64,000 bases of DNA from Pseudomonas sp. B21-023 (GCF_024749165.1 NZ_CP087190.1:2825501-2889500); one strand, 5' to 3'; counted from the stretch's first letter, positions 35,475 through 44,192 are shown. Numbers and translations are program-made. The notes: a model not told the origin generated them from the letters alone.

Positions 35475-37105
35475 TGTGCTTCAACCCGCTTGCGGATATG
35501 GAAGCTAATGACATCATCATCAACCACAGAAAGCGCTAGCCTAAGGTTCTCGGCATCCTGTTGACTCAAGGACGCTTTGTCGAGAAGTTCAAATACTTGT
35601 TTTAAATAGTCAGAGGACAGATTTCCGCTTCTTTTCTGGTTCAGCCCAAATGAATATTGATAGATATCGTAAATATTGGCAGCAAACGTTTTCTGCCTTT
35701 TTGCGATCTGATTGCTTCCCTCGATGCAACTCTCTTTCTCATGATTCAAAATGACCACGCATTGGTGAGGCAGGTCGCTAATGAGGATGGGGGAGTGAGT
35801 CGTGAAGATGATTTGCACTGTGCCTTCAGAGAGTTCGGGCAAGCACTTTATGAGTCTTTCTACAAATTCCAACTGCCATTCTGGATGGAGATAGAGGTCG
35901 CCCTCATCGATACATATTAAAGTGGCACGCTTTCGATCCGATTTATATCTATAGCTATCCACACCATTCCATATGGAACTAAACAAATTCAAATAAGCTT
36001 TCTGTCCCGAGCTTACGCCCGCCCAGCCGATAGAGCCAAACCTCAAGGCTAGGACGATGTGCGCCAGGTTTTTGTACCAAAAGGATTCGCCTGGATCATA
36101 GTCAATTGTAAATACATACTTCGACCCTTTCAGGGTGTCGTCGATATCGAAATGTTTTTCTTCAAGGAAATTTCCAAGCCCTATCAGCGTCGTAAGCGCT
36201 TCAAATAAAGGCAGGTCGGGATTCCACGGGGCTACATCATTTTCCTGCAAATAGCGATTTCGCAGCCCGTCGATGAGTTCTTCGAGCTCCAGTTTAGGAT
36301 TATTCTCCAGAGTGTGTACGATGTGAGAGATAAGCCCCTGATCCAAAGCGTCGCTTTCAAGCAGTACTTTCAAAAAACCCATTTGGATGGTTTGCCTGAC
36401 TAGATAAAGCTTGCCTCTATCCCTATTAGATTTTCGAATCCCTGCCAGATAGTTCAATATAGGCCCGGCTGGGGCCTGCCTAGATACTTGATCGTGACGA
36501 TTGATGAATTTATCAATTTTTATTTCAATTCTTGGTGGCGCTGACAGGTCTAGACCCTTAAACTCCTTTGATCTAAAGAACTCAACATCATTTATGAAAT
36601 CAGATTCTCTTGAGTCCCGATTTTTGGCGAGAGTTCTAGGGTTGTTCTTATTGTTGACGGAAACATCAGCAACAACATCTCCAAAGTCGATAAAATTTTT
36701 ATCGAATACGTTAGAGAAAAATACTGTGTCCATTCCTTCAAACTCGTCTCGACTTACGACCTCAGCAATATTAAAGCTAGAAGAAATGGTTCTTTTAATA
36801 TTGGTTGACAGATAAAAAGATCCATCAATGGCGAAAACCATCAAATATTCATCTTTCAGTTTCTCGCTACCATTCACCACTCGGCATATCAATTCTAGTG
36901 AGTTGGTTTTGCCAGCACCGTTTATCCCGAGTACTCCTGTAATGCTCGAAATATTTTCGCCAAACAGATGGGGCATCGGGCGCTTCTCAAAGCGCTGAAG
37001 AAAATAACCTGTACCGTCGAATTTGAAATCAAATTCATTAGAAAGACTGATTCCAAAATTCTGCAAATTCTTGAATCTTTTTACCCATATAAAGCAAAGC
37101 TGCAT
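35471..37105 (-). CDS. ABC/AAA-type ATPase, Septu PtuA-like
   Basis: 544 residues. Walker A is GINGAGKT (60-67), the ABC-type signature is GVSSGQKAYLNL, Walker B is LICIDEGDLYLHPEWQ, and the D/H-loop region is IIFTTHSPILISDL. This is the RecF/OLD-like AAA_15/21 architecture without a Toprim domain, as in PtuA of Septu. In that system the ATPase assembles and holds the HNH partner inactive until infection. AAGGATG precedes the ATG at 37105. Low GC and A/T-ending codons set the pair apart. Confidence 0.82.
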   Translation of the reverse strand: MQLCFIWVKRFKNLQNFGISLSNEFDFKFDGTGYFLQRFEKRPMPHLFGENISSITGVLGINGAGKTNSLELICRVVNGSEKLKDEYLMVFAIDGSFYLSTNIKRTISSSFNIAEVVSRDEFEGMDTVFFSNVFDKNFIDFGDVVADVSVNNKNNPRTLAKNRDSRESDFINDVEFFRSKEFKGLDLSAPPRIEIKIDKFINRHDQVSRQAPAGPILNYLAGIRKSNRDRGKLYLVRQTIQMGFLKVLLESDALDQGLISHIVHTLENNPKLELEELIDGLRNRYLQENDVAPWNPDLPLFEALTTLIGLGNFLEEKHFDIDDTLKGSKYVFTIDYDPGESFWYKNLAHIVLALRFGSIGWAGVSSGQKAYLNLFSSIWNGVDSYRYKSDRKRATLICIDEGDLYLHPEWQLEFVERLIKCLPELSEGTVQIIFTTHSPILISDLPHQCVVILNHEKESCIEGSNQIAKRQKTFAANIYDIYQYSFGLNQKRSGNLSSDYLKQVFELLDKASLSQQDAENLRLALSVVDDDVISFHIRKRVEAQ

Positions 37106-37384
37106 TAGATCATCCTTGTAATTCTAAATCTCATTTATGTCATGAGGTCACTGCATAAAAAGATACGTGGCGTAATGCCATTCTTAGGAATTCTACCTGA
37201 CCGGTGAAACCGGTGCAGCATGGTCAGCTGATAAAAAGTACCGCGAGAGGTGTTCTTGCCCATCGCCCCGTCGACGCAAATTTTTTGTTACGTTTGCAGC
37301 CTGCGCCCTGCGGAGTAACTGCCTGGCGAGGCGTATGACCCTCTGCTAGCTTTTTGCCACGACCAACGTCCAGGAGTGGGCAAG

Positions 37385-39961
37385 ATGCAGGCGCAGGTGG
37401 ATATCCGTTCATGGCTTCTTAAGCAAAATGACTGGCTTCAGGAGGCAGCAGACCGGCTGCTGAAGAAGGGCGAAATTGATGCACTCGATGTCGCGGATCT
37501 CACCGCGCTGATCAAAACACCAGCCGGAAGTAAGCCGTCATCACATCGCGAGTTTGCCGAGTTAAGTCACCGCCATACCGTCCAGGATGAGCTGAGGCTC
37601 ATCCAGATTGGCGAGGTTGCAGGCATCGAGAACCTGGAGCCTCGCAGGCCTCTAGAGTTCGGCTCGCACAACCTTTCTGTTATCTATGGGCACAACGGAT
37701 CAGGCAAATCCAGCTACACCCGCATCCTGAAAAAGCTCTCAGGAAAACCTAGAGCCGCTGAGCTCAAAACCAATGTCTTTAAAGCGGCCCCTCCAGCGAG
37801 TAGGTGCCAGGTCACCTCTGAGCTGAACGGCCAACAAAGCGCGCACGAATGGCACGTTGGCCAGCCCCTGATCGAAGCGCTGCGCAATATCGACATTTTC
37901 GACAGCGACGAGGCGAGCCACTACCTGACAGCTGAAAGCGCTGCCACCTACATCCCGTCTATCGTCGGCTTGTTCGAAAAGCTCGCCGTCGTCGTAGAGC
38001 AGGTGAGGGATGCCCTAGCAGTCGAGCAATCCAAGCTGGTTACAGCCTTGCCCCAGATGCCTGCCATTTATGACGGCACGCCAGGTAAGCGCTTTTACGA
38101 GAGCTTGGGGGCAGTGACGCCAACCGTGTTGAATGAGGCATTGACCTGGAAGCCAGAAGACGAGAGCCAGCTTACTGGCTTGATTGAGCGCTTGAAGGCA
38201 GAAGATCCAGGTGCTTTGGCTGTTCAGCGGCGACGCACCAAGGCGGAATTGCAGAAGGTTATCACCGCGCTGAGTGGCGGCGCCGAAGCCTATTCTGACC
38301 AAAGCCTTAAGGCGATCAGGGGGCTTAGGCAATCAGCCCAAGAAAAACGGCAGACCGCACTTGAAGGGGCCAAGATCAAGACAGCAGAGCTCGAAGGTGT
38401 GGGGTTACCTACGTGGAAGGCCATGTGGGAGGCTGCACGCGCGTTCTCAGCCTCGCCGTATCCGCACGATCAGTTTCCGGTCACCCATGACCAGGCGCGC
38501 TGTCCTTTATGTCATCAAACGCTGGATGAGCAGGCACAGCATCGACTTCAAGAGTTTGAGGCCTTCGTCCAGGGCAAGCTGGAAACAGATGCCAAAAACG
38601 CAGAATCGCTGTACGACAAGGCCTTAGAGCAGCTGTCGAAGATTCCGACAGAGCAAGAGATCACCACTCAATGCGAAGCAGCTGGACTGGGCTCTAAGGA
38701 GTGGTTTGAGTACCTCAAGGCGTTTTGGCTAACAGCATCACAAGCCCGGGCCGCACTGCATGCCCATGAAGCTGTGCATCCAGCACAACCAGTCGCCCCC
38801 CAGGCCGAAACAATCGCGTCGCTTACGGATTACGCAGGGCGCCTTGACGATGAGGCTGCTCAGCACGAAGCGGATGCTGTGCAGTTCGATAGAGCACAGG
38901 CGAGTAAGGAAAAACTGGGTCTGGAGGCGCGCAAGTGGATTACCGAGCAGGCAGTAGCCGTGCGAGCAGAAGTCGATCGGCTGAAAAAATCCAAGGAGTA
39001 TGATGCTTGGAAGGCACTCACCAGCTCGCGGGCGATTTCCACCAAGGCAGCTGAGGTGACCCAGGCGGTAGTGACTGAAGCGTATGTCGGGCGCTTCAAT
39101 CAGGAGCTGCGTGCGCTTGGTGCACACCGTATCCAGGTCGAGTTAATCAAAACCAGAGCGCGAAATGGTGTGGTGTTGCACCAGGTTCGACTCAAAGGTG
39201 CTCAAGACGCGCGCACCCAGCCTCAGGGAGTATTGAGCGAGGGAGAGCGCCGCATTATCTCACTCGCGGCGTTTTTGGCGGACGTGTGCGAGAAGCCAGG
39301 GGCAGCTCCCTTTGTTTTTGACGATCCTATTTCCTCCCTTGATCACGAGTTCGAATGGGCTGTCGCTTGTCGTCTGGTGGCGCTGGCGCAAACAAGACAG
39401 GTCATAGTCCTCACGCACCGACTGTCGTTGTACGGGATCTTGGAAGACCTGGCTCGCAAGGTCAGCGATGACTGGAAGTCCAAGCATTACCGCGCTATGC
39501 GAATCGAATCTTACGGCGGAGTTGCCGGCCACCCGTCTGATCAGGATGTATGGAATGCGTCGACCAAGAAGGCGAACAACATCTTGCTGACCCGGCTTAC
39601 GGAAGCAAGAAAGGCCGGTGATGTCGGTGGCGCCGACGCGTACCGGGCCTTGGCGCAGGGAATTTGCAGCGAGTTTCGTAAGCTCGTTGAGCGATCGGTT
39701 GAGGAAGACTTGCTCAACAAGGTCGTGCTCAGGCACCGGCGGGGAATCCAGACCGATGGCCGACTCCGAGCTATCCAGGGTATCCAGCTGGAGGACTGCA
39801 GGCTGATTGATGAGTTGATGACGAAGTACAGTTGTTATGAGCACAGCCAGTCGACTGAAATCCCGATGTTCATTCCTGAGGAGGCTGAGCTGAGGGTTGA
39901 TCTCGAAGCGTTAAGCGTCTGGCGGGAACAGTTAAGCAAGCGGCGCGACGCTGCGGCATAA
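37385..39961 (+). CDS. Zinc-hook AAA ATPase (RloC/AAA_13-like) with possible RNase tail
   Basis: 858 residues; ATG at 37385 has CAGGAG 9 bases upstream. Walker A GHNGSGKS is at 102-109. Long coiled coils follow, interrupted by CPLC at about 373-376, a Rad50/RloC-type zinc hook. ABC signature LSEGERRIISLAAF, Walker B FVFDDPISSLD (about 645) and a VLTHRLSLYG H-loop come next. The C-terminal ~150 residues hold FRKLVE (R-x3-E) and later histidines in VLRHRR and YEHSQSTEIP, a distribution recalling the R-E-H triad of PrrC/RloC anticodon nucleases, although the spacing differs. Probably an anti-phage effector. Confidence 0.75.
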   Translation: MQAQVDIRSWLLKQNDWLQEAADRLLKKGEIDALDVADLTALIKTPAGSKPSSHREFAELSHRHTVQDELRLIQIGEVAGIENLEPRRPLEFGSHNLSVIYGHNGSGKSSYTRILKKLSGKPRAAELKTNVFKAAPPASRCQVTSELNGQQSAHEWHVGQPLIEALRNIDIFDSDEASHYLTAESAATYIPSIVGLFEKLAVVVEQVRDALAVEQSKLVTALPQMPAIYDGTPGKRFYESLGAVTPTVLNEALTWKPEDESQLTGLIERLKAEDPGALAVQRRRTKAELQKVITALSGGAEAYSDQSLKAIRGLRQSAQEKRQTALEGAKIKTAELEGVGLPTWKAMWEAARAFSASPYPHDQFPVTHDQARCPLCHQTLDEQAQHRLQEFEAFVQGKLETDAKNAESLYDKALEQLSKIPTEQEITTQCEAAGLGSKEWFEYLKAFWLTASQARAALHAHEAVHPAQPVAPQAETIASLTDYAGRLDDEAAQHEADAVQFDRAQASKEKLGLEARKWITEQAVAVRAEVDRLKKSKEYDAWKALTSSRAISTKAAEVTQAVVTEAYVGRFNQELRALGAHRIQVELIKTRARNGVVLHQVRLKGAQDARTQPQGVLSEGERRIISLAAFLADVCEKPGAAPFVFDDPISSLDHEFEWAVACRLVALAQTRQVIVLTHRLSLYGILEDLARKVSDDWKSKHYRAMRIESYGGVAGHPSDQDVWNASTKKANNILLTRLTEARKAGDVGGADAYRALAQGICSEFRKLVERSVEEDLLNKVVLRHRRGIQTDGRLRAIQGIQLEDCRLIDELMTKYSCYEHSQSTEIPMFIPEEAELRVDLEALSVWREQLSKRRDAAA

Positions 39962-39975
39962 CAATACCCCCCCAT

Positions 39976-40004
39976 GGGGCGCCTTAGGTTTTAGGCGCTC
40001 CTTT
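39976..40004 (+). terminator. Rho-independent terminator after the zinc-hook ATPase
   Basis: Stem GGGGCGCCT paired with AGGCGCTCC around a 7-8 base loop, followed by TTTCC, 14 bases after the ATPase stop. Convergent with the XRE gene, so may serve both strands. Confidence 0.65.
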
Positions 40005-40023
40005 CCCATAGCCTGCAATATTC

Positions 40024-40440
40024 TTAGAAGGGCAGCTCAGCCTGCCCTGATCCAATCGCGTTCACAGGATGGCCAGACCGTCCAGGCCTCCGGCGCGCGA
40101 CGACTGTCTGACCTATGGATTCTGGAGGAGGGCTCAATGCACTGAGCTCTGGCAATACACCATCACACGTCAGTGCGCGGATTTCATCGCTCAGCTTTGA
40201 TATCAGCGTGGTTGTCGGTACGCCAGTGTCTTCGCTCACTGTGAGGGTAAGCAGAGCCAAAGGCGAGAGCTCAAGTCTGTCGCTCAATTGCTCCAACTTG
40301 TCCAAGGTGATACTTGACTTACCGCTTTCTAGCTTTGACAGGTATGTCCTGCTCGTCGTGTCGGCGAATCCACGTTGCGTGATGTTTCGCTTGCTGCGTA
40401 ATGCCCGCAGTACGGTGGCGAATGACGATTTCAGGGGCAT
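40024..40440 (-). CDS. XRE-family transcriptional regulator
   Basis: 138 residues. HTH at about 12-65 (RNITQRGFADTTSRTYLSKL, then ESGKSSIT). The domain resembles that of the regulator at 23142-23609 (both begin M-S/P-L-x-S, then SRxYxSKLE/SRLEAG), but here the C-terminus lacks the second HTH and ends in an Arg/Gly/Pro-rich tail (VVARRRPGRSG). It probably represses its own and neighbouring genes; the target is not visible. Confidence 0.82.
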   Translation of the reverse strand: MPLKSSFATVLRALRSKRNITQRGFADTTSRTYLSKLESGKSSITLDKLEQLSDRLELSPLALLTLTVSEDTGVPTTTLISKLSDEIRALTCDGVLPELSALSPPPESIGQTVVARRRPGRSGHPVNAIGSGQAELPF

Positions 40441-40688
40441 GGGATTTTCCTCGCATCCAAACGATCATTGCACATGCTTCTTCACCTTCCTCCTCGCCGA
40501 GATGACGCCCCACCCCTTAACGGAGATTGATTGCCACTGGTTCGCCCGGGAGCGGATCCGTACCGATGCGGGGCCACGTGCGTCGACCTCGACCACTGGT
40601 TAGCGTAGCACTGTTGAAATATACAGTATTCGAATTTATCCTTCGTGGAGAACATTTGTACTCTTGTCACGATGAAGGCCTATGGCGC

Positions 40689-40915
40689 ATGCGCAAACCA
40701 AGTGATGACGATCTGCTCGAACCTTTTTTCACTCGTGAGGAGCTGCTTGAGCAGCGTTGTGACCTGCTTGAGTCCGAGCTCGCGGAGCTGGGGGATGAGC
40801 TGCAGGCGAGTCGCGAAAAATATCGACCCTGGTGCTGATGTGGTCAGGTGTTACGTCTGAGTTGCGGGCGGCAGAGGCAGAACTCAGCAAAATGAAGCTC
40901 CAGCCTCTCGCTTAG
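40689..40915 (+). pseudogene. Small coiled-coil gene, open except for one missing A
   Basis: The frame from ATG 40689 gives MRKPSDDDLLEPFFTREELL and an acidic coiled coil but stops early at 40838. If the A5 run at 40816-40820 had six A's, the frame would continue through STLVLMWSGVTSELRAAEAE to the stop at 40913-40915, a coherent ~75-residue protein. The end overlaps the stop of the convergent tnpS. Whether this is a real mutation, a sequencing error or programmed slippage is unknown; a second case of the same kind is at 43837-44192. Confidence 0.5.
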
Positions 40916-41859
40916 CGTTCATGCTCGATCTCTCCTGCGTTGTAAGCGGCCAGGCCGCCGAAGGAGCTGCTCGCGTCAACGTACCTCAGCGCAGATTTCA
41001 TGTCCTTCCAGCCTACATAGCTCATAAGGCCTTTAATGTCCCAGCCATTTGCGGATGCCCAGGTTGCGAAGCCACGGCGCATTGAGTGGCTGCTGTACGC
41101 CTGCGCAGGTATGTCGGCTTCTTCCAAGATGCGCCTGAGCAGCGGAATCAGGCTGCTCGACTTGAGCCCTTTTTCTGACAGGTTCCCCCATCGATCAAGC
41201 TTACGAAAGATAGGGCCCTTAGAAATGCCGGCCACCGTGATCCAATTGATGTATGCATCAACCGGACAAAGCTTTTTAAGGGCAGGGGTGTGGAACGTGG
41301 TGCCTTGATGGGCGCGATCCGCTTTGGTGTAGGGCAGGTAAAAAGTGATGCCAATACTGGCCTCAGCCTGGGTATCCTCGACCTGAAGACGGGCCAGCTC
41401 ATCACTCCGAAAGCCACGCCAAAAACCGATGAGTAGTAGGGCGGCATCGCGCCGGTACCTCATCAGCGCCCGATAGTCTCCCGACTCGATCGCTTCTCCT
41501 GCTTTGCTATTCAGCCAATAGACGGCCTTCTCAAGGTGTCGCAGCTGAAGCGGCGCAGCCTGCTTCTGTTTGGCCGGGTGCACAACGCGGATGCCCTTGA
41601 GCATCTGCCGTACCTGGGGTGCCTTGGTTGGATCGGGGAATCCCTGGGAGACATGCCATTGGGCGAGCGCTGCCAGGCGCTGACGCAGCGTGCTCAGCGC
41701 CAGCGATTCCGCATATTCCGCGAGATAGCGAACGATTCCCTCAGCCGTGGCTGGCAGGAATCCTCCCCATGCCACTTCAAAGTGCTCAATCGCAGCCCGA
41801 TAGCTTTTGCGCGTGTTTTCGCGCTTGCCTGCCGTCAGGTACCGCTGCGCCTTGTCCAT
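40912..41859 (-). CDS. tnpS: Tyrosine recombinase, TnpS-like cointegrate resolvase
   Basis: 315 residues. N-terminal core-binding domain (about 5-95) and catalytic domain with R in FWRGFRSDELARL, K in LPYTKADRAH, HxxR in YSSHSMRRGFATW, and Y in SALRYVDASS. MDKAQRYLTAGKRENTRKSY and the divergent KfrA-like partner identify it as TnpS of Tn4651-type Tn3 transposons, which with TnpT resolves cointegrates at the site between the two genes. AGGAAATGGC precedes the ATG. No Tn3 transposase is in the window. Confidence 0.88.
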   Translation of the reverse strand: MDKAQRYLTAGKRENTRKSYRAAIEHFEVAWGGFLPATAEGIVRYLAEYAESLALSTLRQRLAALAQWHVSQGFPDPTKAPQVRQMLKGIRVVHPAKQKQAAPLQLRHLEKAVYWLNSKAGEAIESGDYRALMRYRRDAALLLIGFWRGFRSDELARLQVEDTQAEASIGITFYLPYTKADRAHQGTTFHTPALKKLCPVDAYINWITVAGISKGPIFRKLDRWGNLSEKGLKSSSLIPLLRRILEEADIPAQAYSSHSMRRGFATWASANGWDIKGLMSYVGWKDMKSALRYVDASSSFGGLAAYNAGEIEHER

Positions 41860-42038
41860 CTGCCATTTCCTGCCATTCGTACCGGGTCTGGAGACGATTC
41901 TCGCCGATTCCGGGCTATAAGAACAAATAATCCCCTATTATTTATTCTTGGAAATCCTACATTTTTCAAGATGAAAATTGAGTAAAATGTCACGTAGATA
42001 CATGACATGTAACCCAGTACGAAATCGTAGGAGAGACC
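41860..42038. other. Candidate resolution (res/rst) site between tnpS and tnpT
   Basis: Inside the divergent intergenic region lies AAGAACAAATAAT (41919-41931) and its near-exact complement ATTATTTATTCTT (41937-41949), 12 of 13 paired, around a 5-base spacer CCCCT. This is the geometry of a tyrosine-recombinase core site. A second inverted repeat, ACATTTT with AAAATGT (about 41958-41987), may be an accessory site for TnpT. Both divergent promoters must also lie here. In Tn4651 the resolution site occupies the same position. Confidence 0.75.
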
Positions 42039-43034
42039 ATGGCGCGCGGCGGCATCAACAAGGCATTGGTACAGAAAGCGCGTGCGGCGCTGCTCGCCCG
42101 AGGCGTTAATCCGAGCATCGATGCTGTGCGTGTTGAGCTGGGTAATACCGGCTCTAAAACAACGATTTCCCGGTATCTCCAAGAGCTGGAGGCTACCGAT
42201 ACCCGCCCTCAATCTGACCCGAACCGCTTGAGTGATGAGCTCATTGGGATCGTAGATCAGCTCTTGAAGCGGTTATTGGAGGAGGGGAATGCTGCCCTAG
42301 CGCAGGAGCGCAGTTCGCACGAACAGAGCCAGGCGGCGCTGTACAGTCAGATCGAGGGGCTTGAGGAAGAGCTGAAGCAGGCTCAGCGAGAGGTGGCGAG
42401 CCGAGACATCGCGTTGGCGAACCAGGCTGAGGAACTGAGCACCACGCAATCATCACTCCAATCAGAACTCACCCGGAACGCGCGCATCAGCCAAAGCTGC
42501 AGTGATCTCGAATTGCGGGTACAGGAGAAAGACGAGCAAGTTCGCTCCCTGGAAGAAAAACATGCCCATGCTCGTGATGCTTTGGAGCACTACCGCAATG
42601 CGATCAAGGAGCAACGTGAGCAAGACCAGCATCGCCACGAGACTCAGCTCCAGCAATTGCAGCATGAACTGTTGCAGCTTCAGCAGACCCTCATGGTGCG
42701 ACAGGACGAACTGACCAGACTCAATCGTGACAACGAACGCCTGCTGGGTGAAGCGCGCCAGCAGACCAAGCTCGCTCATCAGAACCAGGACACACTGAGG
42801 CGCTTGGAAGGGGATCTGAGCTTGGCAAACATGACCGCAGCGCGCGCGGAGGGGGCGAAAGATATGCTCCAGGAGCAGTTAGTGCTCGCCAGGAATGCTA
42901 CAGAGATTGCGAACGCCGAAGTCACACAGCTCAGGGCGACTTCGGCTGAGCTCAGCCAGCAGCTGACAGACGCCAGGAAAGCTCTGACGCTTGTTAAAGG
43001 CACTGAACCTGATAACGGCGATAAGCAAGGGTGA
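42039..43034 (+). CDS. tnpT: TnpT-like cointegrate-resolution protein (KfrA-type DNA binding)
   Basis: 331 residues. The first ~60 residues form a KfrA_N DNA-binding domain (MARGGINKALVQKARAALLA, then GNTGSKTTISRYLQELE). The rest (about 80-310) is a long coiled coil rich in Gln, Glu, Leu and Arg. This matches TnpT of Tn4651, which binds the resolution site beside the core and assists TnpS. TAGGAGAG lies just upstream of the ATG. Plasmid KfrA proteins share this architecture, but the pairing with tnpS decides the call. Confidence 0.87.
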   Translation: MARGGINKALVQKARAALLARGVNPSIDAVRVELGNTGSKTTISRYLQELEATDTRPQSDPNRLSDELIGIVDQLLKRLLEEGNAALAQERSSHEQSQAALYSQIEGLEEELKQAQREVASRDIALANQAEELSTTQSSLQSELTRNARISQSCSDLELRVQEKDEQVRSLEEKHAHARDALEHYRNAIKEQREQDQHRHETQLQQLQHELLQLQQTLMVRQDELTRLNRDNERLLGEARQQTKLAHQNQDTLRRLEGDLSLANMTAARAEGAKDMLQEQLVLARNATEIANAEVTQLRATSAELSQQLTDARKALTLVKGTEPDNGDKQG

Positions 43035-43087
43035 AAAACGAAGGACTTGCTCCGCGCCAAATCGGCCAAACAGGCATAGCAGGAGGC

Positions 43088-43150
43088 CTGTAAACCTACT
43101 TTTTCACTTGTTAACCACCGAGGTTTACAAGTGAAAAAGTAGGTTTACAG
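43088..43150. repeat. Perfect 24-bp inverted repeat with structured loop
   Basis: Arms 43088-43111 and 43127-43150 are exact reverse complements; the outer end reads CTGTAAACCTAC. The 15-base loop contains AACC and GGTT, which can pair further. There is no T-tract, and 24 paired bases is far longer than a usual terminator. It lies 54 bases after the tnpT stop. It could be a recombination or replication site or paired transposon ends; a partial match (CTGTAAACCACTTTTTT) occurs at 62053. Confidence 0.85.
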
Positions 43151-43836
43151 CCGATATTTGCCAGGTCACCGACTTTTCTTAGTTCGATGGGGGATTGCTC
43201 TGTGCTCCTCCGATGATCTGACGCAAATGCTGGGTGCAATGGCTTACTACGCCACAAATTTCAGGCGAACGAATACCTGCAAATCGCCACCGCAGGTGCC
43301 ATCCACTAAAATTTTTTTCGAGTGCAAGGTTTTTTTGCAAGCAAAGCGAAGGTGGCGGCAGAGCCGCCAAAGGAAACGATTCCTCCTGCAGCCCACGGCG
43401 AGGCCCCCATAGGCGTTCTACTCAGGGTTGGAACGCCCAAGAAGCAAAGCCTAGTAAGCCCCGACGACAGGCTTTACGGCTGATATCCTAAAGCGCTGCG
43501 ATCTCCGCTTTTTGTTATGCCCTCAAATATAAGAACTCCGTCTCGCCTGATTTTTTTCAAGGGGGTGGGGTGGTGGTTTATTTTCAAAGCGTGATGTACG
43601 TCACGCTTTAAGCCTCACTCGGCACGAGAGCCATCAGCCTCCTGGCAGCTGGCGACCGTCACAGAGCACTAGTCGAATGCTGAACGACTGGCCTCTTGCC
43701 AGGCGCTAAATTGATGGACAGGTGCAAGCCGGTGCGAAATCTCGCGAATGGCGTTTAATCGTAGAGGGGGTTGAGTCTCGCCGAATGGCTACCGTATTGC
43801 TATTACCCACCAACGGGTATGACGAGATGCACAACC
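43151..43836. other. Non-coding stretch with palindromes
   Basis: Nearly 700 bases with no supportable gene. It contains a GC-rich hairpin GGCGGCAGAGCCGCC (about 43353-43367), T-runs, a G-rich stretch near 43560, and a near-perfect 24-base palindrome at 43586-43609 (AAAGCGTGATGTACG plus complement). The cluster of symmetrical elements beside tnpT suggests protein-binding or replication sites. Confidence 0.5.
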
Positions 43837-44192
43837 ATGGCGAAGCCTCTTAAAGGTGACCTGCGGTATGAGTACAGCTGGAAAGCAACGGAAGGGGATA
43901 ACCCTCATCTCATCCATGACGATGCCAAGCACCTGAGCCGCAAAGAAGGCTACGAGATACTCAGCTACCTGAATAACCTCGGCCTGTCGTCCGACAAAAA
44001 GGGGTTGCATATGGGGAAGGGCAGGACTTGACGAAGGAAACCCGGCTGTACGCCGAGTGGATGCTCAAAGAGCATTTCAAGTCGACTGCACCCGGGCGTG
44101 GCAAGGTCACTGAGTGGCTCAATGCCAACTGGTGGGATCTGAAGAAAAAATTCACGTCTTTGAAGCCTGAGCGCACAGCAACCAAGGCCTAA
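43837..44192 (+). pseudogene. Small gene of unknown function, open except for one missing A
   Basis: The frame starts MAKPLKGDLRYEYSWKATEG at ATG 43837 and stops at 44031. Inserting one A into the A5 run at 43996-44000 joins it to an open continuation containing LTKETRLYAEWMLKEHFKST and ending at 44192, giving a ~118-residue protein that reads naturally across the join. The tract CAAAAAG would also permit -1 slippage. The product is not recognised; it has no signal peptide or membrane segment. Confidence 0.55.
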
